A DNA stretch of 53,454 bases, from contig JAMLHR010000015.1 in assembly GCA_023957015.1 (NCBI GenBank), forward strand, positions 1 through 53,454, in the 5' to 3' direction. The notes below the pieces were generated by a model that had not been told where the DNA came from, made no database searches, and saw only the letters and a list, made by a program, of their open reading frames with translations. Shown in pieces: positions 43,055 through 52,467 of the stretch (positions within the stretch are counted from its first letter, which is position 1; every line of letters begins with the position of its first letter). The translations under genes and the position numbers were made by a program. This DNA is from Thermomicrobiales bacterium (lineage in GTDB: Bacteria > Chloroflexota > Chloroflexia > Thermomicrobiales > UBA6265).

Positions 43055-44050
43055 CTACTGGTAGTTCACGATATCCGGTACTGGATCCATCTCATAAATC
43101 TCCTCCGGTGTCATCAGGCGGCTGTTATCCCACCATTCGACATCGCCCTTGTAGAAGATCTTGAAACCAGCGTACTCAATTGGGTGCTCGGTGATGATGA
43201 CCCGATAGGTCTCCTTCTTCATCTCCGGTGTGCCGTGTCCATCCTCGTTCATGATGAGGTCAACACCCGAAACGGGTTGAACCTGATCCTTATTGGCCAC
43301 GGAGTAGACGTGGAACTGGTGGATGATAAGCATCTTGCGTGGCAGCCCATACAGATCAGAGAGACCGACAAGCCAGTTCTGGGCGCGAGTTACATCGGAT
43401 GCATCGATTTGCCCCAGCGCTTCGCCCGGAACACCATCGACCGGCAGGTGGAACTCGGGATCAATCGCCAGGTGGACGTGCTTGTAGCGCATCCAGCGCT
43501 CGAGACCCTCGTAGTCCTCATGGGGTGCTTTGCGCCCCATCTGCACATCGATGAACAACTGCATATCGTTGTTGTGTGTGAAGATCGTGTACTCGTCCAG
43601 CCAGGCGCCATCGGTGTCGGCCACATACATGCCATCCGCACCGGGATCGCGCTGTGCCACGGAACCGATCAGCTCGAATCCGTTCACCCACGACCGATCA
43701 TCCGGGCGTACTGCTTCGTATTCCAGCCGCTGTGCTTCCAGGATCGGCAGAAGCTCTTCGGGAGAGTATTCGCCCAGGATACCCATGGTATCCACACCCG
43801 GGAATCCATAATAAAGCAGGACACGATGGTCTGGCAGGATACCCTGATCGAAGAGTCCGCCAAGTGGAGCATCCGGCACCGTCCGATTCTGGCTCGGTGG
43901 ATTCTCCTCGCTTGGAACCAGATCAGCCTGGGCCAGCAACCCGGCAGGAACCATGGCACCGCCAGTGGCCGCCAAACCGAGTTTGATCAGGTCGCGACGA
44001 TCGATCTTGCCTCGAAGTTCAGGCCGCGGTGTGATGATTTTGAAAGACAA
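43055..44050 (-). CDS. Tat-exported conserved protein of unknown function, possible alpha/beta barrel
   Basis: A 331-residue protein with a twin-arginine signal (DRRDLIKLG, Arg18-Arg19, then a hydrophobic stretch and AGLLAQ). The mature part has ordered blocks: LLYYGFPGVDTMGILGEYSPEEL, GSVAQRDPGADGMYVAD, LFIDVQMGR, HVHLAIDPEFHLP, LPRKMLIIHQFHVY, VDLIMNEDGHG and IKIFYK-like AGFKIFYKGD, ending in DPVPDIVNYQ. I recall a family of exported hypothetical proteins in Chloroflexota and Actinobacteria with these motifs but no assigned function. The start is TTG at 44050, with AGGGGG 5 nt upstream. It is 90 nt downstream of the Gfo/Idh gene on the same strand. Confidence 0.7.
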   Translation of the reverse strand: MSFKIITPRPELRGKIDRRDLIKLGLAATGGAMVPAGLLAQADLVPSEENPPSQNRTVPDAPLGGLFDQGILPDHRVLLYYGFPGVDTMGILGEYSPEELLPILEAQRLEYEAVRPDDRSWVNGFELIGSVAQRDPGADGMYVADTDGAWLDEYTIFTHNNDMQLFIDVQMGRKAPHEDYEGLERWMRYKHVHLAIDPEFHLPVDGVPGEALGQIDASDVTRAQNWLVGLSDLYGLPRKMLIIHQFHVYSVANKDQVQPVSGVDLIMNEDGHGTPEMKKETYRVIITEHPIEYAGFKIFYKGDVEWWDNSRLMTPEEIYEMDPVPDIVNYQ

Positions 44051-44140
44051 CGTTTCCCCCTGACAGTATCGGGTGCCTTCCGGGCTCCCGCGTGTTCACG
44101 TGGTGCGTTCGTATCCAATGATACCCGAGCACCGACCGGA

Positions 44141-45340
44141 TCATTGCGTGGTGAGTATCGCCGCCGGTGGGTGATAGGTCACGAACCCATTTGTGCGGCA
44201 ACTTTCGCGTGCCAACAGGCAGAGTTGTGCACTCGTTACACCATCTATTAACGTCGCGCGGCTATGTCCGGTTTTGTGGATGATAGCGAGGAAATCGTGC
44301 AGGAGTTCCGTATCACCACCGGCATGACCGCCGCCCTCAAGATCAAGATGGAGTCTGTCGGTACGAGGTGAGTGGTGGTGACTCACTACCACTTCGTTAC
44401 TGTAGAAATCGAACTCCATCGTTCCCTTGTAACCAATGAAACGGCCACCCCGTTTCGCGGCGGAGCGACGGGCATAGAAGTTCTGCGTATAGGTCATGTG
44501 GGAACCATCGGCATACTGCAGGATCGCCGTCGCCGAATCGTGATTGCCCGTATCCACCGCGAAACTGCATTGCCAACGACCATCCCACCAGTTCTCCGCC
44601 TCGCGTAGATCCGGTATGATGTCTTGCATATAGAACAGATTCCTCTGGCTCTCCGGACAAGTGTCCTGCTTCGGACAATCCAGGCAGTAAAGCCCCGCGG
44701 GCATATCGCCGGTGAAGATGTTTTTGCTCTCCACTGCCACGATTCGCTCCGGTACCTTCCCGATCAGGTGAGTGAGGTAGTCGAAATCGTGTGTGGTCTT
44801 CTGCAACCAGAGCCCGCCGGTGAGTGCATCGTTGCGCATCCAGCCGTGATAGTAGTTGGAACCATAGAACGGGACATTGTTGACGGCTTGCACGTTCTCG
44901 ACATCGCCCAAAACACCGGAATCGATGACATCCTTGGCCATGTGCCAGAGTCGGCTCAGTCGTAGCGGGAAGCTGACGACGACCTCACTGGTGCTGGTTT
45001 GTGCGGCCTGATAGAGATCGAGCGCCTGATCCATGGTGATACTGACCGGCTTCTCCAGGAAGAGAGGAAGGTTCCGCGCCAGCACCTTCTTCGCATATTC
45101 GGTATGGAGATTGCAGGTGGTACCGATCATCACCGCATCCGGTGCGGCAACATCCAGCATCGTATCGACATCCGGATAGAACTCTACGTTGGCCAGTTTG
45201 TCAGCATTCCAGATAGCGCGGATGTGTTCCTCGTTGGGATCAACAGCGGCAACGAGATTGAGATCAGCATTGAACTTGTCCAGCTCGTCGAGCAAGAAGC
45301 GGATTCGGGCACCCATCCCGATGACAGCGAGTCTTTTCAT
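44141..45340 (-). CDS. Gfo/Idh/MocA oxidoreductase with a cysteine-rich insert
   Basis: A 399-residue dehydrogenase. It has the Rossmann start MKRLAVIGMGARIRF, the Glu-Lys-Pro signature at 96-98, and a His184/Asp185/Asp187 group in TTHDFDYLTHLIG at the catalytic site. An unusual feature is a CxxCx5C cluster (Cys219, 222, 228) in LYCLDCPKQDTCPE, which may bind a metal. Substrate unknown, probably a sugar or polyol. I chose the ATG at 45340 because GGAGGA precedes it; an upstream in-frame start lies within the terminator hairpin. It is upstream of the Tat-exported protein gene and may be co-transcribed with it. Confidence 0.85.
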   Translation of the reverse strand: MKRLAVIGMGARIRFLLDELDKFNADLNLVAAVDPNEEHIRAIWNADKLANVEFYPDVDTMLDVAAPDAVMIGTTCNLHTEYAKKVLARNLPLFLEKPVSITMDQALDLYQAAQTSTSEVVVSFPLRLSRLWHMAKDVIDSGVLGDVENVQAVNNVPFYGSNYYHGWMRNDALTGGLWLQKTTHDFDYLTHLIGKVPERIVAVESKNIFTGDMPAGLYCLDCPKQDTCPESQRNLFYMQDIIPDLREAENWWDGRWQCSFAVDTGNHDSATAILQYADGSHMTYTQNFYARRSAAKRGGRFIGYKGTMEFDFYSNEVVVSHHHSPRTDRLHLDLEGGGHAGGDTELLHDFLAIIHKTGHSRATLIDGVTSAQLCLLARESCRTNGFVTYHPPAAILTTQ

Positions 45341-45406
45341 TCGTGTTCCTCCCGAGAACAGTTGGTGAGCACAGTATCCGTCAATACCGGGTAGAGCGAA
45401 ACACAA

Positions 45407-45436
45407 AGGGTGGTCAGGCGTACGCCCAACCACCCT
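45407..45436 (-). terminator. Rho-independent terminator of the aspA-dcuA operon
   Basis: The stem AGGGTGGT ... ACCACCCT (8-bp arms) encloses the palindrome GGCGTACGCC. On the minus strand it is followed by TTTGTGTTT, and it starts 14 nt after the dcuA stop codon. Confidence 0.8.
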
Positions 45437-45450
45437 CGATAATCACGGCA

Positions 45451-46872
45451 CTACAAGATGATCGAACCGAACAAGAATCCGAGTGCAACCGAGATGGCGA
45501 TATTGATCACACCGGGGATCACAAACGGATGATCGAAGACATACCTGCCGATACGCGTTGAGCCGGTATCGTCCATCTCCACCGCCGCCAGCAGGGTCGG
45601 ATAGGTGGGGAGGACGAACAGCGCGCTCACAGCCGGGAAAGCAGCAATAGCGGCCAGCGGCGCGACGCCAATCGACAGTGCGGTTGGCATGAGTGCGCGG
45701 GTTGTCGCTGCCTGCGAGTAGAGCAGCGCCGAAGCGAAGAAGAGCACGATCGCCAGTGTCCACGGATGATCCGTCAGGAGATCACCGGCGGTGTCCTTGA
45801 TCCAGCCCTCGTTGTACTTCACGAACGCGGTACCGAGCCATGCCACACCTAGTACACAGACGACTGCGCTCATACCGCTCTTGAAAACGGAGGCGCTGAG
45901 CACGTTAACCGTGTTCACCTTGCAGGTGAGCGCGATCACGGTGGCGACACCGAGCATGATGGCGATGATGGCGGCGTCACGGCCGATGATTGGCAGGGTG
46001 GATGTAACCGCCTGGACTATCTTCTCACCGGCATCGTTCGTCACGATGGATTCCGTCGTCTTGTCATAGAAGAGGTGCTTGCCGAGCGCATTCGTCTTCA
46101 AGCCCACCTTGTCCGAGATCATGGTGGCATAGATCATGACGATCACCAGCCCGCTGAGGAAGACCATCACGCTCTTCTTGCCAGTCGCCGGAATCTCGTC
46201 CTTGCTTTCGCCCTTGGGTGGAGCAACCACACCTGCCTGGAGGCGTTCCTGATAGATATCCAGTGTGTGGAGTTGCGCTGTACCCCGCGCCTTGTCGATC
46301 ATCATCATGATCGCAGCGGTGATCATACAGGCGATGAATGTCGCCGGAATGGCAATCGCCAGCAATTGCAGGTAGTCGACACCTTGCGGTTCCAACATCG
46401 CGGAGAAGGCGACGACCGCGGCCGAGATTGGCGAGGCCGTGATCGCCATCTGCGAGGCGGGTACCGCGATCGAAAGCGGCCGCGATGGCCGCATATCGTT
46501 CTCTTGTGCGACCTCGGTGATTACCGGGTTCATCGAAAATGCGGTGTGACCGGTACCTGCCATGATCGTCATCAGGTAGGTGACGATCGGTGCCAGGAAG
46601 TTTAGGTGTTTTGGATTCTTACGCAGGATCTTCTCCGCAATCCGCACCAGATAATCCATACCGCCAGCGACCTGCATGGTGGCGATCGCCGCGATCACCG
46701 CCATGATGATGGTGATAACATCGACCGGCATCTGATCAGCGCTGATCGTGACACCGAGGATCGCGAGGGCCAGAAGACCCGCACCGCCCGCGAAACCGAT
46801 GCCGATACTGCCCAAACGGGCACCCAGGAAAATGAACGCGAGAACTACAAGGAACTGCAGAAACATCATCAT
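45451..46872 (-). CDS. dcuA: Anaerobic C4-dicarboxylate transporter (Dcu family)
   Basis: A 473-residue membrane protein with about 10-12 helices, matching DcuA/DcuB: TMQVAGGMDYLVRIAEKILRKNP, FLAPIVTYLMTIMAGTGHTAFSMNPVITEVA, RPSRPLSIAVPASQMAITASPISAA and FVLPTYPTLLAAVEMDDTGSTRIGRYVFDHPFVIPG are conserved. It exchanges aspartate, fumarate or malate for succinate. The A versus B type cannot be settled, but the partner gene aspA favours DcuA. GGGGAG precedes the ATG. It lies 43 nt downstream of aspA. Confidence 0.92.
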   Translation of the reverse strand: MMMFLQFLVVLAFIFLGARLGSIGIGFAGGAGLLALAILGVTISADQMPVDVITIIMAVIAAIATMQVAGGMDYLVRIAEKILRKNPKHLNFLAPIVTYLMTIMAGTGHTAFSMNPVITEVAQENDMRPSRPLSIAVPASQMAITASPISAAVVAFSAMLEPQGVDYLQLLAIAIPATFIACMITAAIMMMIDKARGTAQLHTLDIYQERLQAGVVAPPKGESKDEIPATGKKSVMVFLSGLVIVMIYATMISDKVGLKTNALGKHLFYDKTTESIVTNDAGEKIVQAVTSTLPIIGRDAAIIAIMLGVATVIALTCKVNTVNVLSASVFKSGMSAVVCVLGVAWLGTAFVKYNEGWIKDTAGDLLTDHPWTLAIVLFFASALLYSQAATTRALMPTALSIGVAPLAAIAAFPAVSALFVLPTYPTLLAAVEMDDTGSTRIGRYVFDHPFVIPGVINIAISVALGFLFGSIIL

Positions 46873-46915
46873 GATGTTTACTCCCCACTCGTAAAACTAT
46901 TGGTTTGTTGAATCG

Positions 46916-48367
46916 CTACTCTGTGACCGACACCACATCCGGGTCCGGTTGCTGATAGATAGTGCCGTTATAGGCCGGGTTAATCAGATTGGCTGGTGAG
47001 AGGATCTCATTCAGTTCGGTTTCTCCCATCAATCCCATCTCCAGCACCACCTCGCGCACGGATTTGCCCGTTGCGGCGCAGCGGCGTCCGATCTCATCCC
47101 CCGCAGCGTGACCGATGCGCTCGTTGAGATAGGTGACGATACCGATTGAGTTCATCACGTAGGCCATGCAGACATCTTCGTTGACGGTGATGCCATCAAT
47201 GCAGAGTTCTCGTAGTGTGCGGGAGCCGTTGATCAGGAGATCAACGCTCTCGAAGAGGCACTGCCCGATCACCGGTTCCATCACGTTCAGCTGAAGTTGA
47301 CCGGCTTCGGAGGCCATCGTCACCGCCATGTCATTCCCGATCACCTTGAAGCAGATCTGGTTGACGACTTCCGGAATGACCGGATTGACCTTGGCCGGCA
47401 TGATCGATGAGCCAGCCTGGCGCTCTGGCAAGTTGATTTCGTTCAGACCGGCGCGCGGTCCGGAGGAGAGCAGGCGGAGATCGTTGCAGATCATGCTTAG
47501 TTTAGTGGCCAGCCGCTTCAATGCACCATGCATGGAAACATAGGCACCGGTATCCGAGGTGGCCTCGATCAGACACTCTGCAGGGACCGTTGGCAGACCG
47601 GAGACGTCCGCCAGCATCCGCACCGCCATCTCGGAATAGCCCGGAGGTGTGTTCAGCCCGGTACCGATAGCGGTAGCGCCGAGGTTCACTTCAAGCAGGA
47701 ACTGGGCGACCATATCCAGGAATCGCCTTTCCTCCTGCATTAACACGGCGAAGGCGTGGAACTCCTGTCCCACGGTCATCGGCACGGCGTCCTGAAGCTG
47801 GGTGCGCCCCATCTTGATGATGTCTTTGAACTCGACGCCCTTCGCCTCGAACGAATCGGCCAGGTGCTGGATCTCGTCGCGCAAATTCTGGACGACGGCA
47901 TAGACGGCGATACGGAAACCGGATGGATAAGCGTCGTTGGTCGATTGGCTCTTGTTGACGTGATCGTTGGGATTGATGACATCATAGCGGCCCTTCGGCA
48001 GTCCCAGTACTTCGAGGGCCAGATTGGCAATGACCTCGTTGGCATTCATGTTGACGCTGGTGCCAGCGCCACCCTGATAGACATCCTCAGGGAACTGATC
48101 CAGGCAGCGACCCTCATTCAGGATGAGATCGCAGGCTGCCACGATCGCGTCCGCCTTCTCCGGTTCGATGGTATGGAGCTCCTTGTTCGCTAACGCGGAG
48201 GCTTTCTTGACCATGACCAGACCACGTACGAACTCCGGGTGATCACCGATTGTGCCGGAGCTGATCTTGAAGTTATCTAGGGCCCGCTGCGTGTGGATGC
48301 CGTAATAGGCATCCGCTGGCACCGCCAGCTCGCCGAGCAGATCCTTTTCGATACGCGTCATGGTCAT
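46916..48367 (-). CDS. aspA: Aspartate ammonia-lyase
   Basis: A 483-residue enzyme of the fumarase/aspartase superfamily. It deaminates L-aspartate to fumarate and ammonia. The start [30 protein letters not shown], the [16 protein letters not shown] signature with the catalytic Ser, and the domain blocks [14 protein letters not shown] and [15 protein letters not shown] are diagnostic. It is slightly longer than the E. coli enzyme. The operon with dcuA supports aspartate use as nitrogen and electron-acceptor source. The ATG at 48367 has CAGGA upstream. A second ATG at 48361 is an alternative. Confidence 0.95.
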   Translation of the reverse strand: MTMTRIEKDLLGELAVPADAYYGIHTQRALDNFKISSGTIGDHPEFVRGLVMVKKASALANKELHTIEPEKADAIVAACDLILNEGRCLDQFPEDVYQGGAGTSVNMNANEVIANLALEVLGLPKGRYDVINPNDHVNKSQSTNDAYPSGFRIAVYAVVQNLRDEIQHLADSFEAKGVEFKDIIKMGRTQLQDAVPMTVGQEFHAFAVLMQEERRFLDMVAQFLLEVNLGATAIGTGLNTPPGYSEMAVRMLADVSGLPTVPAECLIEATSDTGAYVSMHGALKRLATKLSMICNDLRLLSSGPRAGLNEINLPERQAGSSIMPAKVNPVIPEVVNQICFKVIGNDMAVTMASEAGQLQLNVMEPVIGQCLFESVDLLINGSRTLRELCIDGITVNEDVCMAYVMNSIGIVTYLNERIGHAAGDEIGRRCAATGKSVREVVLEMGLMGETELNEILSPANLINPAYNGTIYQQPDPDVVSVTE

Positions 48368-48426
48368 TTTTCCTGCCGTCCTTTCGAGGCGATAGCCTTT
48401 GTGGAGCGTCGCTGCTGCACACTGTT

Positions 48427-48454
48427 ACTGTATCGCGTGCTTAGGAAATGACAA
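48427..48454 (-). promoter_or_regulatory. Sigma-70-type promoter of aspA-dcuA
   Basis: On the minus strand TTGTCA (48449-48454), a 16-nt spacer and TACAGT (48427-48432) form a good -35/-10 pair about 60 nt upstream of aspA. I saw no clear FNR or CRP site around it, so oxygen control is not demonstrated. Confidence 0.6.
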
Positions 48455-48503
48455 TGTATTTTGTGCGTTCGGTACAAGCAACTATGGCATCAGCACACGA
48501 ATC

Positions 48504-49259
48504 TTAACCTTGTGATCGTGGCGGAACCTCCTCACGATCCATTGGGTTGTCGGGATTACTGCCCGCAGTCTGCAACGGATAGGTGGCCAGAACCTCATAT
48601 CGGGGGCCATCCTGCTCCAGATAGCTCCGGATCAGCTGCACCTCCGTCACGGGGAAACTGACCTGGTGGTTCTTGCCCGCCAGATGGTGCTCTTCGAGTT
48701 GAGCGAAGGCCTCGCGAATCTGTTCCGGTAACGCCCCGACCTTAACGCCTTCTGTATCTCGCACGCGACCGAGAGTGATGTGAGGATGAAGCGGTTCTTC
48801 GTCGATCTCAATGCCGAAGTCATCGAGGAAATCCCCGAGATCGTTGTAGAGCGCTTCGAGTCGGTGCGTTGGTCCCCAGAGTCCCAGCCAGAGCACACGC
48901 GGTCTTTTCAGCGAGGGGAATGCGCCCGGTTCGGCGGTGCGGAGCTCAAAAGAGACGTGCGGTGCTACCGGGGCGCGCATTGTCATGCGCAGGAGTTCTC
49001 CCATTTCCGGTTCGATCTCGCCGAGAAAATGAAGCGTGAGATGTCCGTTGGCGGGATCTGTCCAACGCACGGGGAGATCGTTGCTCGAGAGGTGATCGAT
49101 ACAGGCCGAGAGTTGATCACGTACCGCATTTGGGAGCGGTACGGCGATGAACAACCGCCACGGTGTATCGGGCGTGATCTCCGGCAGCCGCGACTTTTTC
49201 GTGCGCTCGCGACGTTGTTCCGGTGTTCGTCGTTTTGGTCTTTGTGCGGCATCGTTCAT
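48504..49259 (-). CDS. thpR: RNA 2',3'-cyclic phosphodiesterase (ThpR/LigT)
   Basis: A 251-residue 2H-phosphoesterase. The two HxT motifs are HLTLHFLGE and HPHITLGRV, with the usual WRLFIAVPLP start of the domain. It opens 2',3'-cyclic phosphate ends of RNA to 2'-phosphates; older work describes it as a 2'-5' RNA ligase. About 40 residues of Lys/Arg-rich sequence precede the domain. The C-terminal ~20 residues are an acidic/proline tail. The ATG at 49259 lacks a good Shine-Dalgarno, but earlier in-frame starts would run into the pheA start region. It is divergent from pheA over 73 nt. Confidence 0.85.
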   Translation of the reverse strand: MNDAAQRPKRRTPEQRRERTKKSRLPEITPDTPWRLFIAVPLPNAVRDQLSACIDHLSSNDLPVRWTDPANGHLTLHFLGEIEPEMGELLRMTMRAPVAPHVSFELRTAEPGAFPSLKRPRVLWLGLWGPTHRLEALYNDLGDFLDDFGIEIDEEPLHPHITLGRVRDTEGVKVGALPEQIREAFAQLEEHHLAGKNHQVSFPVTEVQLIRSYLEQDGPRYEVLATYPLQTAGSNPDNPMDREEVPPRSQG

Positions 49260-49332
49260 GCCGTCATTGTACTCATGCGGCGTACAATAGAGGGCATTGT
49301 GTGGCGGGTCTGGTTCAGCGAAGGTTTTCGGC

Positions 49333-50163
49333 ATGATCACAGCGTTTCTGGGTCCTCGAGGTACCTATACCGAGCAGGCGGCGGTTGAGTTCGCTGGCTC
49401 GGATGACAACCTGTTAGAGACGTTGAATTTTGCCGCCGCCGTCAAAGCCGTGGAGGATGGCCGGGCCGATTACGCCGTTGTCCCGGTCGAGAACTCCATC
49501 GAGGGACCGGTGAGTCAGAGTCTGGACATCCTCATCCGTGAGACGGATCTCATGCTCTGTGCGGAAGTCATCGTTCCGATCGATCACGTCCTGGTCGGTC
49601 AACCGGGAACCGATCTGGTGAATGTGACCACCGTGCATTCCCACCCGCAGGCGTTAGCGCAATGCAGTCATTGGCTGGATGCCAATCTGCCGACAGCCGA
49701 GCGCATTGCCGCCATGAGCACCGCTGGCGCGATTCGGCAAGTGGCGGAAGGGAGCGATCCGTCGGCGGTAGCGATTGGTCCGGAGCGAGCTCAGGTGCTC
49801 TATGGTGGCCAGGTTCTCGCCCGCGGTATCCAGGACGCGAAGAATAATCGCACCCGTTTTATGGCACTTGGACACACCGATGCTGAGCCAACTGGTCGGG
49901 ACAAGACATTCATCGCCATGCGTATGGACAAGAACCTGCCGGGGAGCCTCCACAAGGCGCTGGGTCCGTTCGCGGCTGCGAATGTGCAGCTCACCAACAT
50001 CATCACCCGGCCCACCAAATGGTTGCTGGGCGAATACGTCTTCCTCGTCGATTTCGAGGGACACCGCAAAGACCCGCATATCGCCACAGTGCTGGACGAG
50101 GTCCGTGAAATTACCGAAGAGCTCAAGGTCTTCGGCAGCTGCCCGCGGTTTGTAGAAAAGTAA
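49333..50163 (+). CDS. pheA: Prephenate dehydratase
   Basis: A 276-residue monofunctional enzyme converting prephenate to phenylpyruvate in phenylalanine synthesis. The N-terminal catalytic part has AFLGPRGTYTEQAA, PVENSIEGPVSQSLD and the catalytic Thr-Arg-Phe in KNNRTRFMALG. A C-terminal ACT domain (~200-276) has a GSLHKAL in place of the usual GALxxxL and ITRPTKWLLGEY in place of ESRP, so phenylalanine feedback may differ from the classic form. The ATG at 49333 has AAGG upstream and directly precedes the family start. Usual length. Confidence 0.92.
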   Translation: MITAFLGPRGTYTEQAAVEFAGSDDNLLETLNFAAAVKAVEDGRADYAVVPVENSIEGPVSQSLDILIRETDLMLCAEVIVPIDHVLVGQPGTDLVNVTTVHSHPQALAQCSHWLDANLPTAERIAAMSTAGAIRQVAEGSDPSAVAIGPERAQVLYGGQVLARGIQDAKNNRTRFMALGHTDAEPTGRDKTFIAMRMDKNLPGSLHKALGPFAAANVQLTNIITRPTKWLLGEYVFLVDFEGHRKDPHIATVLDEVREITEELKVFGSCPRFVEK

Positions 50164-50294
50164 ACTCGGACCGATCGATCGCCCGTAGACCCGTACCGAG
50201 CGGGCGCATTTGAAATCTACGTCAGGCGAGGCCAACAGCGCCCATGAGTTGTGCGGGTTCTACTGTAGTTTTTCACGAAAGCATAGAAAACCGC

Positions 50295-51083
50295 ATGACA
50301 CTCTACATTGACGACAACCTCATGACCGGCATCATTGCCACACCATTTCGTGAGGGATGGATCGAATCAGACCTCGACGTACAGATTGTCCCAAATCTCA
50401 CCGCAGATCGTGTCGATAAGGGCGATGTCGCGCTGATCTCGGTTGCCGAGGCCGCCTCTCTGGTGGATACGCACTTCATTGATCCCGCTATTGCCGTTGC
50501 TGGTGGCAACACGCCCGAATCGGCAATCAGCGCGATCGTGATGCGAACACCGGTACGACCGGATGGCGTTGAAGAGACGCCGATCCGGATGATCGATACC
50601 ACCCCAACAGCCGAGCTCCTGATCCGGGCACTGCTGAGGCCGTATTTCGGTATCACCGGTGCGGGCTTCGTCTACGATTCCACCGATCCTGCCGCCGCTG
50701 AGGCACAGGTCGTGGTGTTGGATGGTCCGCGAGGACTTACTGATGCCGATCACGGGTATCAAGAGGATTTGGCCAAAGCCTGGTACGTCCTCACCGGCAC
50801 ACCGGTTGTCTATGCCGTTGCGGTTGTCGGTATCCACGCTGATGGTGGCGAGAAGGAGATCGCAGCGCTCAAGGAAGCGCTGGCGCTCGGGCAGGAGCGT
50901 CGTCGCGATGTTCGGCGCATCCTAGCGGGGGACGATGATTCGGTTGATCGCGATCGCCTGGCAGCGATGACGAACGGACTCCGCTATGAGTTGGACGCGA
51001 CGGATGTTTGCAGCGCCAGCAACCTTCTTTCCCGCGGTACCTGGGGAACAAGCTGGCGTCGGCAACTGCCAGCGGTGAAGTAG
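50295..51083 (+). CDS. MqnA/MqnD-like periplasmic-binding-fold protein
   Basis: A 262-residue protein resembling the menaquinone-biosynthesis MqnA/MqnD fold. DKGDVALISVAEAASL, PIRMIDTTPTAELLIRALLRPYFGI, EAQVVVLDGPRGLTDADHGYQEDLAKAWYVLTGTPVVYAVAV and the helix EIAALKEALALGQERRRD match the family layout. MqnA dehydrates chorismate in the futalosine route to menaquinone. The YLNT-like N-terminal ligand motif is absent (here LMTGIIATP), so the activity is not certain. It follows pheA, another chorismate-branch gene, by 131 nt. The ATG at 50295 has only a weak Shine-Dalgarno; an ATG 17 codons upstream is possible. Confidence 0.6.
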   Translation: MTLYIDDNLMTGIIATPFREGWIESDLDVQIVPNLTADRVDKGDVALISVAEAASLVDTHFIDPAIAVAGGNTPESAISAIVMRTPVRPDGVEETPIRMIDTTPTAELLIRALLRPYFGITGAGFVYDSTDPAAAEAQVVVLDGPRGLTDADHGYQEDLAKAWYVLTGTPVVYAVAVVGIHADGGEKEIAALKEALALGQERRRDVRRILAGDDDSVDRDRLAAMTNGLRYELDATDVCSASNLLSRGTWGTSWRRQLPAVK

Positions 51084-51253
51084 CACCGTTATACTTGCGA
51101 TATGTGGTGCCCGCAGTGGGCGTTTTGTTGTGCATTGGCGAGGTTTTCGTAGAGAAGCCCGGGGTCCATGTAGGAGCTGATCCTGAAAGGTATCAGCCAG
51201 ACTCGGCGGAATCGCCCACCTAATGTTCGCGCCAGGTTTGGAGTAATCGATAT
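51084..51253 (+). ncRNA. Structured 5' leader candidate upstream of prfA
   Basis: The 170-nt gap before prfA holds several potential hairpins. Near the start, GCCC-GCAGT-GGGC is followed by GTTTTGTT, which looks like a weak terminator of the MqnA-like gene. Further on, GCTGATCCT-GAA-AGG-T-ATCAGC forms a 9-bp stem with one bulge. Next to prfA is GGCG-GAAT-CGCC. No known riboswitch, T-box or 6S consensus could be matched by eye. Confidence 0.35.
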
Positions 51254-52351
51254 ATGGCAGCTTCGATGCAATCTTTCAGCACGACGCTCGATGAGCTTGA
51301 GCGTCGGCTTCACGAGATCGACCACACGATGGGCGATCCGGCTGTGGCGACTGACGCCACCCAGATCATGGAGCTTGGTCGCGAGCGGGCCGAGATGGAA
51401 CCGCTGGTGAGTGCCTGGGTGGAGTACAAGAACCTGGACCAGCAGGCGGATGATGCCCGTGAAATGGCCGAGATGGACGATGAGTTCGCTGAGCTGGCCA
51501 AGGATGAACTTAAGACGATCAAGTCGCGCCAGGACGAGCTTGAACTCGAGATTCGCAAGCTACTGGTGCCGAAGGATCCGAACGATGAGAAGAATGTCAT
51601 CGTCGAAATTCGCGCAGGTACCGGTGGCGACGAGGCTGCGCTGTTCGCGGCCGATCTCTTCCGCATGTACAGTCGCTACGCCGAGCGTATGCGCTGGAAG
51701 GCAGAGGTCATGAGTGCCACCGAAACCGACGGCGGTGGCTTCCGCGAGATCATCTTCGAGATTCGAGGCCAGGGTGCCTATAGCTATCTACGGTTTGAGT
51801 CGGGTGTGCACCGTGTGCAGCGCGTTCCGGTGACCGAGAGCCAGGGCCGGATTCATACTTCCACCGCGAGTGTGGCGGTGCTGCCGGAGGCGGAAGAGGT
51901 TGATCTGCAGATCAACGACAACGATCTCCGGATCGATGTCTACCGCTCCTCTGGACACGGTGGCCAGAGCGTGAACACCACTGACTCCGCGGTTCGTATT
52001 ACGCACCTTCCGTCCGGCATCGTGGTGAGTATGCAGGACGAAAAGAGTCAGCTAAAGAACAAGTTGAAGGCGATGACCGTGTTGCGGTCACGCCTGCTTG
52101 AGGTCGAGCAGGCTCGTTTGGCCGAGGAGCGCGGCGATGCTCGCCGCAGTCAGATCGGTTCGGCCGAGCGCAGCGAGAAGATTCGGACCTACAACTACCC
52201 GCAGGATCGCATCACCGATCATCGCATTGGCAAGAGCATCAGCAATATCCCTGGTGTGATGAATGGCGCTATCGATCCGCTGATCGACGATCTCCGTGCC
52301 GCCGATGAAGCCGATCGCCTCAGCGAAGCCGGTATGGGCGACGCCGCGTAA
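51254..52351 (+). CDS. prfA: Peptide chain release factor 1
   Basis: A 365-residue class I release factor for UAA and UAG. The codon-recognition tripeptide is PVT (192-194) in [20 protein letters not shown], and the universal GGQ (236-238) is in [18 protein letters not shown]. The N-terminal coiled-coil and the [25 protein letters not shown] domain are typical. It is translated from ATG 51254, with GGAG about 10 nt upstream. Followed after 116 nt by prmC, the enzyme that methylates the GGQ glutamine. Confidence 0.97.
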   Translation: MAASMQSFSTTLDELERRLHEIDHTMGDPAVATDATQIMELGRERAEMEPLVSAWVEYKNLDQQADDAREMAEMDDEFAELAKDELKTIKSRQDELELEIRKLLVPKDPNDEKNVIVEIRAGTGGDEAALFAADLFRMYSRYAERMRWKAEVMSATETDGGGFREIIFEIRGQGAYSYLRFESGVHRVQRVPVTESQGRIHTSTASVAVLPEAEEVDLQINDNDLRIDVYRSSGHGGQSVNTTDSAVRITHLPSGIVVSMQDEKSQLKNKLKAMTVLRSRLLEVEQARLAEERGDARRSQIGSAERSEKIRTYNYPQDRITDHRIGKSISNIPGVMNGAIDPLIDDLRAADEADRLSEAGMGDAA

Positions 52352-52367
52352 TGCCGGGGCACTGTAG

Positions 52368-52438
52368 ACCCGGGTCGATCAAGCGCGATGCTGACGCGGC
52401 GTTGCGATCATTCGGTCGCGCTTGTGAGTTACCCGGGT
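52368..52438. repeat. Long palindromic repeat between prfA and prmC
   Basis: The element is bounded by ACCCGGGT (52368-52375 and 52431-52438), itself self-complementary. Within it, CAAGCGCGA (52380-52388) pairs perfectly with TCGCGCTTG (52416-52424). Its left end (GTAGACCCGGGTCGATC) resembles the start of repeat family A. It may form a stable mRNA structure between the two genes. Confidence 0.55.
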
Positions 52439-52467
52439 TCAACGAACCAGCGTAGGTTCTTTCTCCC

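Noticed and set aside
51084..51253. prfA leader considered as 6S RNA or a known riboswitch
   Set aside because: No class-specific conserved core could be matched by eye, so only a structured-leader note is kept.
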